The position numbers and the translations under genes are program-made. Shown one piece after another: positions 7,992 to 17,776 of a DNA stretch of 64,000 bases. Source of the stretch: Zhihengliuella sp. (lineage in GTDB: Bacteria > Actinomycetota > Actinomycetes > Actinomycetales > Micrococcaceae); NCBI RefSeq assembly GCF_031178195.1, contig NZ_JAPSJL010000008.1, positions 95,809-159,808 of the forward strand, written 5' to 3'. The notes under the pieces are model-generated. The model searched no databases. It saw only the letters and a program-made list of their open reading frames with translations, and was not told the DNA's origin. Position 1 is the first letter of the stretch. The number at the start of each line of letters is the position of its first letter.

Positions 7992-8111
7992 TCAGTCTAC
8001 GCGATCAGTCGCCTGATCCCAGACCGACTTCTCGGCTTCCGATTCGCGCCACTTCTTGAACGCGAAAACACCGGCGGCTGCTGCTGTGACGAGAACGATG
8101 AACCGCCTCAT
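7992..8111 (-). CDS. DLW-39 family small membrane protein
   Basis: A 39-residue gene between the two tRNA genes. The protein starts MRRFIVLVTAAAAGVFAFKK and ends WDQATDRVD. One membrane helix (about 4-18) precedes a short charged tail with the family pattern K(K)WxExEAExxxWxxATD. Exactly 39 residues is the length that gives the DLW-39 family its name. An AGGAGAGG site precedes the ATG. Its place between tRNA-Ile and tRNA-Ala near gyrA is conserved in actinobacteria. Function unknown. Confidence 0.88.
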   Translation of the reverse strand: MRRFIVLVTAAAAGVFAFKKWRESEAEKSVWDQATDRVD

Positions 8112-8136
8112 GGCCTCTCCTACCGGTGGGATTGCG

Positions 8137-8210
8137 TGGGCGTACCAGGACTTGAACCTGGGACCTCTTCGTTATCAGCGAAGCGCTCTAACCGCCTGAG
8201 CTATACGCCC
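8137..8210 (-). tRNA. tRNA-Ile (anticodon GAT)
   Basis: On the minus strand the acceptor stem GGGCGTA pairs with TACGCCC. The D-arm is AGCTCAGGCGGTTAGAGCGC (within the limit), the anticodon GAT lies in CTGATAA, and the T-arm includes CAGGTTCAAGTCCTG. CCA is not encoded. Confidence 0.95.
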
Positions 8211-8318
8211 CCATGGCCGCTTGGACCGAGATAAAACTTTACAACATGGATTTGCAGTCCAACAAATCGTGTCCCGCCGGTGTGGGGAACGTTACCGGCG
8301 GGACACGGTCCTGCCTGG

Positions 8319-9134
8319 TCAGTCGTCGGTCAGGGTGACGCCGATGCCGCCGACGAGGGAGGAGGAGATGTTGTAGAGGACGGCCGCGAGCGTCGAGATC
8401 GCGGTGATCAGGACGACGTTCACGACGGCCACGATCGTGGCGAAAGCAGCGATCTGGCCCAGCGAGGCGAAGTCAGCGAGGCTGAAGCCGGACTCCGAAC
8501 CCGCGATCTCCGTGAGCAGGCTGTTGACGCTGTCGAACACGCCGGTCAGGTCCAGCACCGTCCACAGCACGACGGCGGCGACAACAGTCACGATGCCGAG
8601 CGCCACGGAGAGCAGGAAGGACAGCTTCAGCACGGACCAGGGATCGACGCGGCTCACGAGCAGGCGTGCCTTGCGAACCTTCGCCTTGGGCGCCGGACGC
8701 ACCAGTTTCTGCTGTCCCGCCCCCTGCTGACCGGCGGGACGCTGGCCGGCCGGTCGCTGCTGACCGGTCGCCTGCTGCGGACGCTGCTGACCAGTCTGCT
8801 GCTGCGGACGCTGCGGGGCCGGCTTGCCGGCCGCGGACTTCGCGGCGCCCGACGCGGGCGCCCCGGTCGCCGCGGGGGCCCGGCCCGGAGTCGGCTTCCC
8901 CGACGCCGGCCTGGACTCCGGCCGCTGCTTCTCACCCGGCTGGGAGGCGCGCTGGGCATCGCCGCGCGCCGCCTCGCCGGCCCCCGGCTTCTTGCCGGCT
9001 ACCGGTTCCTTGGACCCGGAGGCCAGACGCTGGCCGGCGGCTCCGCTGGGCGACTTCTGCTCTCCGGACGTGCGTGGAGCCTGGCTACCTTCGGGCCGGG
9101 GCGAGCCCGGGCGCGGAGTGTTGGGGGTGCTCAC
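8319..9134 (-). CDS. DUF3566 transmembrane protein
   Basis: A 271-residue protein whose first ~160 residues are a Pro/Gly/Gln/Ala-rich, probably disordered cytoplasmic region. It is followed by the DUF3566 domain: [20 protein letters not shown] (about 165-184), a helix running to about 200, and a loop with [11 protein letters not shown] second helix ([20 protein letters not shown]) leads to a tail with [10 protein letters not shown]. It starts within the last codons of gyrA (4-nt ATGA overlap) and so is translated with it. This is the equivalent of the gene next to gyrA in mycobacteria. Function unknown. Confidence 0.88.
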   Translation of the reverse strand: MSTPNTPRPGSPRPEGSQAPRTSGEQKSPSGAAGQRLASGSKEPVAGKKPGAGEAARGDAQRASQPGEKQRPESRPASGKPTPGRAPAATGAPASGAAKSAAGKPAPQRPQQQTGQQRPQQATGQQRPAGQRPAGQQGAGQQKLVRPAPKAKVRKARLLVSRVDPWSVLKLSFLLSVALGIVTVVAAVVLWTVLDLTGVFDSVNSLLTEIAGSESGFSLADFASLGQIAAFATIVAVVNVVLITAISTLAAVLYNISSSLVGGIGVTLTDD

Positions 9135-11836
9135 GCATTACCTCCGTCAATCTCTGGTGCTTCGCTCGCGGAGTCGGGCGCATCTGCCGTGCCCGCGTCT
9201 GCCGCGGCCTCCGGCGCCTCGTGCGGGGCGTCGTCGTTCTGCGCTGCGTCGTCGTTTAATTCCGGGTCCAACGGTACTTCATCATCCCCGGGGACTCCTG
9301 CGAGGCCACGCTCGGTGTTCCGTGCGACGGCGATGATCCGGTCCTTCTTGTCCGGCTTCGCGAAGATGACGCCCATGGTGTCGCGGCCCTTGGCCGGGAT
9401 CTGGACCACCCGGGAGCGGACGACCTTGCCGCTCTCCATGACCACCAGCACCTCGTCGTCCTCGTTCACGACGACGGCGCCGACCAGGTTGCCGCGCTCG
9501 TCGGCCTGCTTGGAGACCTTGATGCCGAGTCCGCCGCGGCCCTGGACACGGTACTCGTCCATGCGCGTGCGCTTGGCGTACCCGCCCTCGGTGATCACGA
9601 GCGAGAACGAGTCGTCGGTGACGACGTCGGCGTTGAGCAGCTCGTCCTCCTCGCGGAACTTCATGCCAGTGACGCCGGAGGTGTTGCGGCCCATGGGGCG
9701 CAGCGCCTCGTCGGTCGCGGTGAAGCGCAGGGACTGGCCCTTCCGGGAGACGAGCATCAGGTCGTCCGTCTCGGAGATCAGGCGGGCCGCGACCAACTCG
9801 TCGCCGTCGCGCAGGTTGATCGCGATGAGGCCGTTGGAGCGGTTGGTGTCGTAGTCCGCCAGGCGCGTCTTCTTGATCAGACCGCGCTTGGTGGCCAGGA
9901 CCAGGTACGGGGCCTGCTCGTAGGACTTCAGCTCCATGACCTGGGCGATCGTCTCGTCCGGCTGGAACGCCATCAGGTTGGCCACGTGCTGGCCCTTGGC
10001 GTCACGGCCCCCCTCGGCGAGCTCGTAGCCCTTCGCCCGGTACACGCGGCCGTGGTTCGTGAAGAACAGCAGCCAGTTGTGCGTGGTGGTGACGAAGAAG
10101 TGCTCGACGACGTCGTCGCCGCGCAGATTGGCACCCTTGATACCCTTGCCGCCGCGGTTCTGAGAACGGTACTGGTCGATCCGGGTGCGCTTGACGTAGC
10201 CGCCGCGGGTGATGGTGACGACCATCTCCTCCTCGGGGATCAGGTCCTCCATGGACATGTCGCCGTCGTAGCCCATGAGGATCTTGGTCCGGCGGTCGTC
10301 GCCGTACTTCTCGGAGATCTCGGCGAGCTCCTCGGAGATGATCGAGCGCTGGCGGGCCGGATCCTCGATGATCGACTTGAAGTCCGCGATCTTCAGCTCC
10401 AGCTCGGCGTGCTCGTCCTGAATCTTCTGCCGCTCGAGCGCGGCGAGACGCCGCAGCTGCATGTCGAGGATGGCCTGTGCCTGCAGATCGTCCAGCCCCA
10501 GGAGCTCGCGCAGGCCCTCGCGGGCGTCGTCCGCGGTCGGGGAGCGGCGGATGAGCGCGATGACCTCGTCGAGCGCGTCGAGCGCCTTGAGCAGGCCGCG
10601 CAGGATGTGCGCGCGCTCCTCGGCCTTGCGCAGCCGGTACTTGGTGCGCCGGACGATGACCTCCACCTGGTGCGCCACCCAGTGCCGGATGAACGCGTCG
10701 AGGGAGAGCGTCCGCGGCACCCCGTCGACGATCGCGAGCATGTTCGCCGAGAAGTTGGTCTGCAGGTCGGTGTGCTTGTAGAGGTTGTTCAGCACCACCT
10801 TGGCGACGGCGTCGCGCTTGAGCACCACCACGAGCCGCTGGCCGGTGCGGCCGGACGTCTCGTCGCGGAGGTCGGCGATGCCGGCGATCTTGCCGTCCTT
10901 GACCAGCTCGGCGATCTTGATCGCGAGGTTGTCCGGATTGGCCTGGTACGGGAGCTCGGTGATGACCAGGCAGGTGCGCCCCTGGAGCTCCTCCACGCTG
11001 ACCACGGCGCGCATGGTGACGGAGCCGCGGCCGGTGCGGTAGGCGTCCTCGATGCCCTTGTGGCCGAGGATCGTGGCGCCGGTCGGGAAGTCGGGGCCCT
11101 TGACCCGCCGGATCAACTCCTCCAGCAGCTCCTCGCGGGAGGCCTCCGGGTTCTTCAGGTACCACTGGACGCCGTCGGCGACCTCGCGGAGGTTGTGCGG
11201 CGGGATGTTCGTGGCCATGCCGACGGCGATGCCCGAGGAGCCGTTGACCAGCAGGTTCGGAAAGCGGGCCGGGAGGATCGTCGGCTCGAGGTTCTTGCCG
11301 TCGTAGTTGGGCTGCATATCGACGGTCTCCTCGTCGATATCGCGCACCATCTCCATGGCCAGCGGGGCCATCTTGGTCTCGGTGTACCGCTGGGCTGCGG
11401 CGCCGTCGTTGCCGGGGGAGCCGAAGTTGCCCTGCCCGAGGGCCAGCGGGTAGCGCATGACCCAGTCCTGGATCAGGCGGACCAGGGCGTCGTAGATCGC
11501 GGTGTCGCCGTGGGGGTGGTACTGGCCCATGACCTCGCCGACCACGCGCGCGCACTTGTTGTAGGAGCGCTCGGGGCGGTACCCGCCGTCGAACATCGCG
11601 TACAGCACGCGCCGGTGCACGGGCTTGAGGCCGTCGCGCACGTCCGGCAGCGCGCGGCCGACGATCACGGCCATCGCGTAGTCCAGGTAGGACCGCTGCA
11701 TCTCGGTCTGCAGGTCGACCGGTTCGATGCGGTCCATCTCGGCCTCGGTCACGGGGGCGGGCGCCACGACGGCGCCGGTCTGCTCACCGTCCTCGTTCAG
11801 GTCTCCGGGCAGGTTTTCGGGGGTCTCGTCACTCAT
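9131..11836 (-). CDS. gyrA: DNA gyrase subunit A
   Basis: Breakage-reunion subunit of DNA gyrase, which introduces negative supercoils with GyrB. The 901-residue protein has the winged-helix region with catalytic Tyr151 (AAQRYTE). The quinolone-determining region reads [14 protein letters not shown], with Thr112 at the position of E. coli Ser83 and Asp116 at that of Asp87. The GyrA box is [10 protein letters not shown], and a beta-pinwheel C-terminal domain ends in an acidic, low-complexity tail (about 845-901). No intein. It follows gyrB after 63 bp and overlaps DUF3566 by 4 nt. Confidence 0.98.
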   Translation of the reverse strand: MSDETPENLPGDLNEDGEQTGAVVAPAPVTEAEMDRIEPVDLQTEMQRSYLDYAMAVIVGRALPDVRDGLKPVHRRVLYAMFDGGYRPERSYNKCARVVGEVMGQYHPHGDTAIYDALVRLIQDWVMRYPLALGQGNFGSPGNDGAAAQRYTETKMAPLAMEMVRDIDEETVDMQPNYDGKNLEPTILPARFPNLLVNGSSGIAVGMATNIPPHNLREVADGVQWYLKNPEASREELLEELIRRVKGPDFPTGATILGHKGIEDAYRTGRGSVTMRAVVSVEELQGRTCLVITELPYQANPDNLAIKIAELVKDGKIAGIADLRDETSGRTGQRLVVVLKRDAVAKVVLNNLYKHTDLQTNFSANMLAIVDGVPRTLSLDAFIRHWVAHQVEVIVRRTKYRLRKAEERAHILRGLLKALDALDEVIALIRRSPTADDAREGLRELLGLDDLQAQAILDMQLRRLAALERQKIQDEHAELELKIADFKSIIEDPARQRSIISEELAEISEKYGDDRRTKILMGYDGDMSMEDLIPEEEMVVTITRGGYVKRTRIDQYRSQNRGGKGIKGANLRGDDVVEHFFVTTTHNWLLFFTNHGRVYRAKGYELAEGGRDAKGQHVANLMAFQPDETIAQVMELKSYEQAPYLVLATKRGLIKKTRLADYDTNRSNGLIAINLRDGDELVAARLISETDDLMLVSRKGQSLRFTATDEALRPMGRNTSGVTGMKFREEDELLNADVVTDDSFSLVITEGGYAKRTRMDEYRVQGRGGLGIKVSKQADERGNLVGAVVVNEDDEVLVVMESGKVVRSRVVQIPAKGRDTMGVIFAKPDKKDRIIAVARNTERGLAGVPGDDEVPLDPELNDDAAQNDDAPHEAPEAAADAGTADAPDSASEAPEIDGGNA

Positions 11837-11899
11837 CGAGCAATTCCTCTAAGTAGATTGCGCATCCGCGCAGAACTGGATCTGATGTGGGGTTCCGGA

Positions 11900-14044
11900 T
11901 CAGATGTCCAGGAAGCGCACGTCCTTGGCGTTCTGCTGGATGAAGTTGCGGCGGGACTCGACGTCCTCGCCCATCAGGACGGAGAAGATCTGGTCCGCTG
12001 CGGCCGCGTCCTCCATGGTGACCTGCTGCAGCGTGCGGTGGGCCGGGTCCATGGTGGTGTCCCACAGCTCCGCGTAGTCCATCTCGCCGAGGCCCTTGTA
12101 ACGCTGGATGCCGTTGTCCTTGGGCAGTCGCTTGTTGGCGGCCTGTCCCTCGCGGAGCCTGGCGTCGCGCTCGGCGTCGGTGAAGACGTAGTCGTGCGGG
12201 GCATTGGACCACTTGATCCGGTACAGCGGCGGCATCGCGAGGAACACGTAGCCGTGCTCGATCAGCGGGCGCATGTAGCGGAAGAGCAGCGTCAGCAGCA
12301 GCGTGGTGATGTGCTGGCCGTCGACGTCGGCGTCGGCCATGAGGACGATCTTGTGGTACCGCAGCTTGGCCAGGTCGAACTCCTCGCCGATGCCGGTCCC
12401 GAAGGCCGTGATCATCGACTGGACCTCCGTGTTGCCCAGCGCCCGGTCCAGACGGGCCCGCTCCACGTTCAGGATCTTGCCCCGCAGCGGCAGGATGGCC
12501 TGGGTCCGCGGGTCGCGGCCGCGCTTGGCGGAGCCGCCGGCGGAGTCGCCCTCGACGATGTAGACCTCGCACTCCGCCGGGTTCTTGGAGGAGCAGTCGG
12601 AGAGCTTGCCGGGCATGCCGAACGTCTCCAGCGGGGACTTGCGGCGGGCCGTGTCGCGGGCCTTGCGGGCGGCCAGGCGGGCCTGGGCCGCCAGCAGCCC
12701 CTTGCGGACGATGTCGCGCGCCGTGTTCGGGTTGCGCTCCAGCCAGTCGCCGAGCTCCTCGTTGACGACGCCCTGGACGAATCCCTTGGCCAGGGAGTTG
12801 CCCAGCTTCGTCTTGGTCTGGCCCTCGAACTGCGGCTCGCCGAGCTTGACCGAGATGACGGCGGTGAGCCCCTCGCGGATGTCGTCGCCCGTGAGGTTCT
12901 CGTCCTTCTCCTTGAGCAGGCCCTTGTCGCGCGCATAGCGGTTGACCAGCGACGTCAGCGCGGCACGGAAGCCCTCCTCGTGCGTGCCGCCCTCATGAGT
13001 GTTGATCGCGTTGGCGTAGGTGTGGACCGACTCCGAGTAGGCGGTGGTCCACTGCATGGCGATCTCCACCGAGATCATGCGCTCGGTGTCCTCCGTCTCG
13101 AAGGCGATGACGTCCGGGTGGACCATCTCGACCTTCTTGGAGGCGTTGAGGTACTTCACGTAGTCGAGCAGACCGTCCTTGTAGAGGTAGTCCACGACGC
13201 GGTGCTTCGGCGCGCGCTCCTCGGCCGCCGCCTCGCCGTCCGCGCCCTCGCCGGAACCGTCGGGGTCCGTGACGTCGTCGTCCGTGTCCGCGAGCGTGCG
13301 CTCGTCGGTGAGCGTGATGCGCAGGCCCTTGTTCAGGAACGCCATCTGCTGGAAGCGTGCGCGGAGCGTCTCGAAGTCGAACTCCGTGCTCTCGAAGATC
13401 GCCGGGTCCGCGTAGAACGTCTGGGTGGTGCCGGTCGCGTCCGTCGCCTCGCCCTGCTCGAGCGGGCCCTGCGGCACGCCGCCGTCGGCGAAGGACATTC
13501 GCCAGACGCTGCCCTGGCGGCGGACCTCGGTCTTCACGAGCCGCGAGAGCGCGTTGACGACCGAGATGCCCACGCCGTGCAGGCCGCCGGAGACCGCGTA
13601 GCCGCCGCCGCCGAACTTGCCGCCGGCGTGCAGGATGGTCATGACGACCTCGACGGTCGGCTTGCCCTCGGTCGGGTGGATGTCCACCGGGATGCCGCGT
13701 CCGTTGTCCTCGACGCGGACGCCGCCGTCCTGCTGCAGGGTGACCTTGATGTGGTCGCAGTGCCCGGCCATGGCCTCGTCGACGGAGTTGTCGACGACCT
13801 CGTAGACGAGGTGGTGCAGGCCGCGCATGCCGGTCGAGCCGATGTACATGCCGGGGCGCTTGCGGACAGCCTCGAGCCCCTCGAGCACCGTGATGGCACT
13901 GGCCCCGTAGTCGTTGGTGACGCGCCCGCTCTTCTCCGCGGGCGTATTGGCGTTCGGGTACTCCCCAGCTGCCTCCGCGCCGGACGCGGCTCCCCCTGGC
14001 GCGTCCTCCGTCGGTTCGGTCGACTGGTTGTGCTCAGTATCCAC
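11900..14044 (-). CDS. gyrB: DNA gyrase subunit B
   Basis: ATPase subunit of DNA gyrase. The 714 residues carry the GHKL ATPase fold ([14 protein letters not shown] with the Mg-binding Asn, DNGRGIP, GGLHGVG). A transducer domain contains an acidic insert ([20 protein letters not shown], near 255-275). The TOPRIM domain has [14 protein letters not shown] and [12 protein letters not shown] start, with GAGGAG about 12 nt upstream. The acidic insert varies between actinobacteria. It lies downstream of recF-dciA in the classic origin order. Confidence 0.98.
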   Translation of the reverse strand: MDTEHNQSTEPTEDAPGGAASGAEAAGEYPNANTPAEKSGRVTNDYGASAITVLEGLEAVRKRPGMYIGSTGMRGLHHLVYEVVDNSVDEAMAGHCDHIKVTLQQDGGVRVEDNGRGIPVDIHPTEGKPTVEVVMTILHAGGKFGGGGYAVSGGLHGVGISVVNALSRLVKTEVRRQGSVWRMSFADGGVPQGPLEQGEATDATGTTQTFYADPAIFESTEFDFETLRARFQQMAFLNKGLRITLTDERTLADTDDDVTDPDGSGEGADGEAAAEERAPKHRVVDYLYKDGLLDYVKYLNASKKVEMVHPDVIAFETEDTERMISVEIAMQWTTAYSESVHTYANAINTHEGGTHEEGFRAALTSLVNRYARDKGLLKEKDENLTGDDIREGLTAVISVKLGEPQFEGQTKTKLGNSLAKGFVQGVVNEELGDWLERNPNTARDIVRKGLLAAQARLAARKARDTARRKSPLETFGMPGKLSDCSSKNPAECEVYIVEGDSAGGSAKRGRDPRTQAILPLRGKILNVERARLDRALGNTEVQSMITAFGTGIGEEFDLAKLRYHKIVLMADADVDGQHITTLLLTLLFRYMRPLIEHGYVFLAMPPLYRIKWSNAPHDYVFTDAERDARLREGQAANKRLPKDNGIQRYKGLGEMDYAELWDTTMDPAHRTLQQVTMEDAAAADQIFSVLMGEDVESRRNFIQQNAKDVRFLDI

Positions 14045-14261
14045 AGGCGCTGCAGACTCCTCGGGTGTAGGGAAGCTTACCCATGGATTCTACCGCCTGA
14101 CCCGCGTTTTCGGTGCCGTTTGGATCACCTGTATGGCCTGAAAGGGCAAAAAGTGCCCCCAGAACGCTCCGAGACCCCCTGCGGGTGTCCCGGTACTGAC
14201 AGGCACCCCCTGCGCTCCTGGCGGCCAATGCTTCCATATGCGCCGAACGGAATGGAGCGGG

Positions 14262-14873
14262 CTACCCGTAGGTGTCGCGCGGACCGCGGCCCTCGACAGT
14301 CCGCCGGCCCTTCCGCCAGCTCGGCGCCAGCGGCCCCAGCACCTCGATCCGGGTGACGATGCCGGGACCGAGCTTCTCGTCGAACGACTTCAGGATGCTG
14401 TGGCTGAGGAGCCGCATCTGGGTCGCCCAGCTGCTGGAGTCGCAGCGGACCACCACGGTGGTGCCCTCGAAGCTCTCGGGTCGGCAATGCGAGGCGACCT
14501 GGGGGCCGACCAGCTCGGCCCACCGCGACATGACCGATCCGACGGCGACCGGCGAGGTCCACCCGCGGTTCCGGACGAGTCGGCCCAGGACCGAGCCCAG
14601 CTCCTGGGGGTCGCGGCCGTCGTCGTACATGGCGGACTGGGTGCGCTTCGCGCGCTTGGCCCGGGCCTCCGCCTGGCGTTCGGCGATCGCCGCGGCCCGC
14701 TGGGCGTCGATCCGCGTCTCTCCGCGGCTCTCGGCCATCATCCGCATGCGATTCAGGGTCGCGTGCGCGGCGTCGAAGGTCTGTCCACGGTCCGGTCCCA
14801 CCTCGGTGGGGGCCTGCCCGGCGGGGCCGTCGCCGGTCCGGCTGTGCTCCGGCTCGTCGCGGTCGCGGTTCAT
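14262..14873 (-). CDS. dciA: DUF721 / DciA-like protein
   Basis: DciA proteins help load the DnaB replicative helicase in bacteria lacking DnaC/DnaI; actinobacterial DUF721 proteins between recF and gyrB belong to this group. The 203-residue protein has a charged N-terminal arm with a RAKRAKRTQ segment. The DUF721 core lies at about 95-185, with LGRLVRNRGWTSPVAVGSVM, WAELVGPQVASHCRPESF and the RCDSSSWATQMRLLSHSIL block. Start overlaps the recF stop (ATGA), showing translational coupling. The role in helicase loading follows the family, not direct evidence here. Confidence 0.85.
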   Translation of the reverse strand: MNRDRDEPEHSRTGDGPAGQAPTEVGPDRGQTFDAAHATLNRMRMMAESRGETRIDAQRAAAIAERQAEARAKRAKRTQSAMYDDGRDPQELGSVLGRLVRNRGWTSPVAVGSVMSRWAELVGPQVASHCRPESFEGTTVVVRCDSSSWATQMRLLSHSILKSFDEKLGPGIVTRIEVLGPLAPSWRKGRRTVEGRGPRDTYG

Positions 14874-16228
14874 CGGCCTGCTCCGTCCCCCGGCTCACGC
14901 ACGGTCGGCTCCGCGTCGGCCGGGCCCGAGCGCTCTGGCAGAGCGCTCCCCTGGTCCATCCCCTCCGCCGCGTCGCCGGCGGAGGGCCGGATCTCCGGTG
15001 GGGCTGGCTCCGGCCCGGTGCCCTCCTGCACGACGGCGCCCGGCGTCACGCGCAGGACGCGTCCGCCGAGGCCCTCGGGGACGTCGGCGTCGACGGCCGC
15101 GGTCACGATGACCTGCTCGGCGCCCGTCACCACAGCGGCGAGGCGGGCGCGGCGGGACGCGTCGAGCTCCGCGAAGACGTCGTCCAGGATCAGGACGGGC
15201 CCGGCACCAGGCCGGGGATCGTCGTCGAGCATGGCCTGGTACGAGGCGAGGCGGAGGGAGAGGGCCAGCGACCACGTCTCGCCGTGGGACGCGAAGCCCT
15301 TCGCCGGGGCCTCGCCGAGGGTGAGCAGCAGGTCGTCGCGGTGCGGGCCGACCAGCGTCATACCGCGTTCGACCTCGCGCGGTCGCTTCGAGGCGAGGCT
15401 CTGCCGGAGGCGTTCCTCGAGCTCGTCGGCGCCCAAACCGAGCAGGCCGTCCACTGAGTCCTGGCCGGGCTGGGACTCGGAGACCGGGCCGGTGCCGGGG
15501 ACCTCGTCGTCGTCCTCGAGGTCCTGGACCATGGTGGAGCGGTACGTGGCGGAGACCGCCTTGCTGCCGTCGGTGAGCGAGGCATAGGCCGAGCCCAGCG
15601 GGGCGGCGATCCGGGAGAGGACGTCGAACCGGCCGCGCAGGACCCGGGCGCCGGCCTGGGCCAGATGGTGGTCCCACACGTCGAGGGTCGCCTCGTGCTG
15701 GCTGGTCAGCCGCCCGGCCGCGCGGGCGGATTTCAGGAGCGCGTTGCGCTGCTTGAGCACCCGCTCGTAGTCACTGCGCGTCGCGGCCTGATGGGGCTGC
15801 AGGACGACCAGCAGATCGTCGAGGAAACGCCTCCGGTGCGACGGATCGCCTTTGACGAGCGCGAGGTCCTCCGGGGCGAAGAGGACCGTGCGCAGGATCC
15901 CGAGGATGTCGCGGGCACGCACCGGATTGGAGCGGTTGATCCGGGCCCGGTTCGACCGGCCGCTGGTGATCTCGAGCTCGAGGGCCGTCGCCTGATTGTT
16001 CCGGACGACCTGCGCTCGGACGATCGCGCGCTCGGCACCGAAACGTAGCAGGGAGGCATCCGCCGTGACGCGGTGGGAGCCGAGTGTGGCGAGATACCCG
16101 ACGGCCTCGGCGATGTTGGTCTTGCCGACGCCGTTGGCCCCGACCAGGACCGTGGTCCCGGGTGCGAGCTCGAGGTCCAGGTGCGGGTAGCTCCGGAAGT
16201 CCGTCAGCGACAGGTGTGAGATGTACAC
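14870..16228 (-). CDS. recF: DNA replication and repair protein RecF
   Basis: An ABC/SMC-like ATPase that helps RecO/RecR load RecA at gaps. Walker A is GANGVGKTN (30-38), the signature region is around residues 320-335, and Walker B is GPVLILDDVFAELD followed by a D-loop. The protein has 452 residues, longer than the usual 360-400. The extra length is mostly a Pro/Gly/Glu-rich C-terminal tail from about residue 400, plus a charged insert (LEDDDEVPGTGPVSESQPGQ) near 235-255. It lies 16 bp after dnaN and overlaps dciA. Confidence 0.95.
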   Translation of the reverse strand: MYISHLSLTDFRSYPHLDLELAPGTTVLVGANGVGKTNIAEAVGYLATLGSHRVTADASLLRFGAERAIVRAQVVRNNQATALELEITSGRSNRARINRSNPVRARDILGILRTVLFAPEDLALVKGDPSHRRRFLDDLLVVLQPHQAATRSDYERVLKQRNALLKSARAAGRLTSQHEATLDVWDHHLAQAGARVLRGRFDVLSRIAAPLGSAYASLTDGSKAVSATYRSTMVQDLEDDDEVPGTGPVSESQPGQDSVDGLLGLGADELEERLRQSLASKRPREVERGMTLVGPHRDDLLLTLGEAPAKGFASHGETWSLALSLRLASYQAMLDDDPRPGAGPVLILDDVFAELDASRRARLAAVVTGAEQVIVTAAVDADVPEGLGGRVLRVTPGAVVQEGTGPEPAPPEIRPSAGDAAEGMDQGSALPERSGPADAEPTVREPGDGAGR

Positions 16229-16244
16229 GCGGTGTCGCTGCGGA

Positions 16245-17369
16245 TCAGTCGTTCGGCAGACGCACCGGCATGACGAGGTACCGGTAGGCGTCGGAGTCCT
16301 CGCCCTCGAGCGAGTCCTGCGCCGTGATCATGGCCGGCTTGGGAGCGGAGGTGAAGGAGAACCGCACGAACTCGCTGTTGAAGGCGTTGAGGCCCTCGCT
16401 GAGGTAGGCGGGGTTGAACGCGACCGTGATGTCCTCGCCGTCCAGGTGGGCCTCGATGGTCTCCTCGGCCTTGGCGTCCTCGCCCGTGCCGGCGTCGAGG
16501 GAGACCTGGCCCTGCGTGAAGGCGAGCCGGACCGGGGTGTTGCGCTCGGCGACCACGGACACGCGGCGCACGACCTCGACGAGCGACGATGTGCTCACGG
16601 TGGCATGGATCGGCGTGTTCTCGGGGAACAGCGAGCGGATCTTGGGGTAGTCGCCGTCGACCAGCAGCGAAGTGGTGCGCCGGCTGCCGCTCTCGAAGCC
16701 GATGAGATCGCCGTTCGCGGCCAGGGCGAGCTTCAGCTCGCCTCCGCTGGCCAGGGTGCGGGCGACCTCGTTGAGGGTCTTCGCCTTGACCAAGGCCGAG
16801 GTGGAGATGCCCGGGGTGAGGGGACGCCAGCTGACCTCGCGCATCGCCAGTCGGTACCGGTCGGTGGCGAGGAACGTGATGAGGTCGTCCTCGATCTCCA
16901 TCTTGACGCCGGTGAGCACCGGGAGGGTGTCGTCCTTCGAGGCGGCGACGACGACCTGGCTGATGGCGGAGGCGAAGGCCTCCCCGTCGACAATCCCTGC
17001 GACCTCGGGCAGGGCCGGGAGATCTGGGTATTCCTCGACAGGCATGGTCGGCACATGGAAGCGGCTGCGTCCGCAGGAGACGTTGACCTTGGACCCCTCG
17101 GTCTCGAGGGTCGCCCGGGCCTGGGGGAGGCTGCGGGTGATCTCGGCGAGGAGCTTGCCCGAGACGAGGGTGGTCCCCTCCTCCTCGACGTCCGCTGCGA
17201 TCTCGATGCGGGCGGAGACCTCGTAGTCGAATCCGGCGAGGGTGACGGTGCCGTTGCCGGCCGTCATCAGGATGCCGGCGAGGACAGGGGAGGGCGGACG
17301 CTGCGACAGGGAACGAGCAGTCCAAGAGACAGCCTCGGCCAGGACGTCTCTCTCAACACTGAACTTCAC
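16245..17369 (-). CDS. dnaN: DNA polymerase III sliding clamp (beta subunit)
   Basis: Ring-shaped dimer that tethers the polymerase to DNA. The 374-residue protein has the three repeated clamp domains and starts MKFSVERDVLAEAVSWTARS. Conserved blocks include LPVLTGVKMEIEDDLITFLA and ATDRYRLAMREV in the second domain, and the C-terminus ends RYLVMPVRLPND, giving the M-P-x-R-L clamp pocket tail. ATG start with AGGCGGAG upstream. It lies between the origin region and recF, transcribed away from dnaA on the same strand. Confidence 0.98.
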   Translation of the reverse strand: MKFSVERDVLAEAVSWTARSLSQRPPSPVLAGILMTAGNGTVTLAGFDYEVSARIEIAADVEEEGTTLVSGKLLAEITRSLPQARATLETEGSKVNVSCGRSRFHVPTMPVEEYPDLPALPEVAGIVDGEAFASAISQVVVAASKDDTLPVLTGVKMEIEDDLITFLATDRYRLAMREVSWRPLTPGISTSALVKAKTLNEVARTLASGGELKLALAANGDLIGFESGSRRTTSLLVDGDYPKIRSLFPENTPIHATVSTSSLVEVVRRVSVVAERNTPVRLAFTQGQVSLDAGTGEDAKAEETIEAHLDGEDITVAFNPAYLSEGLNAFNSEFVRFSFTSAPKPAMITAQDSLEGEDSDAYRYLVMPVRLPND

Positions 17370-17519
17370 TGAACGCTCCGCCTTTCACAGCCACCGACAT
17401 CGAACTACGCGTGCAAGCTTAGCCCGAAGGGCGAAGCGAAAGATACGCGCTCCAGCTCCGTCCCGGAGTGGTCGTTCCGTGGCTCGGAGGGCGGGTGTCC
17501 GGGATCGGGGACTTGTTAT

Positions 17520-17776
17520 CTGGAGGTCTTCATTCAAGGGATAGGAGTGTTAATAACCGGTGTGGAAACTGTGGATAACCATCCTCCCCTGCGGCGTCGC
17601 GGGCTTTAAGGCTGTTCACAAGCTGTGGGCTCGCGGACCCGTCGACAGGGAGGGCCGGTGGACAGGGATCCGCGTGTTTTCCGGCCTCCACAGGTGACCC
17701 TGTAGTTATCCGCAGCTACGGGCCCCGGTCCACTTAACTGTCCACAGAGTTGTCCACAGCTGTGGTTTTCGTCGTG
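17520..17776. other. Putative chromosomal replication origin (oriC)
   Basis: This is the dnaA-dnaN gap, the usual oriC site in actinobacteria. DnaA-box-like sites are TGTGGATAA at 17570-17578 (perfect), TTATCCGCA at 17706-17714, CTGTCCACA at 17738-17746 and TTGTCCACA at 17750-17758. The motif GTGTTAATAACC at about 17548-17559 is the inverse of the TTATTAACAC element repeated at 3.8 and 4.2 kb. The AT content is higher than in flanking genes. Divergence of gene orientation around this block supports bidirectional replication from here. The remainder of the gap (17370-17519) holds no clear feature. Confidence 0.8.

Noticed and set aside
9986..14356. A very long plus-strand open frame (about 1456 codons) opposite gyrA and gyrB
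   Set aside because: It is exactly antisense to two certain genes, has no ribosome site or known motif, and arises because high-GC coding DNA leaves few stops on the opposite strand.
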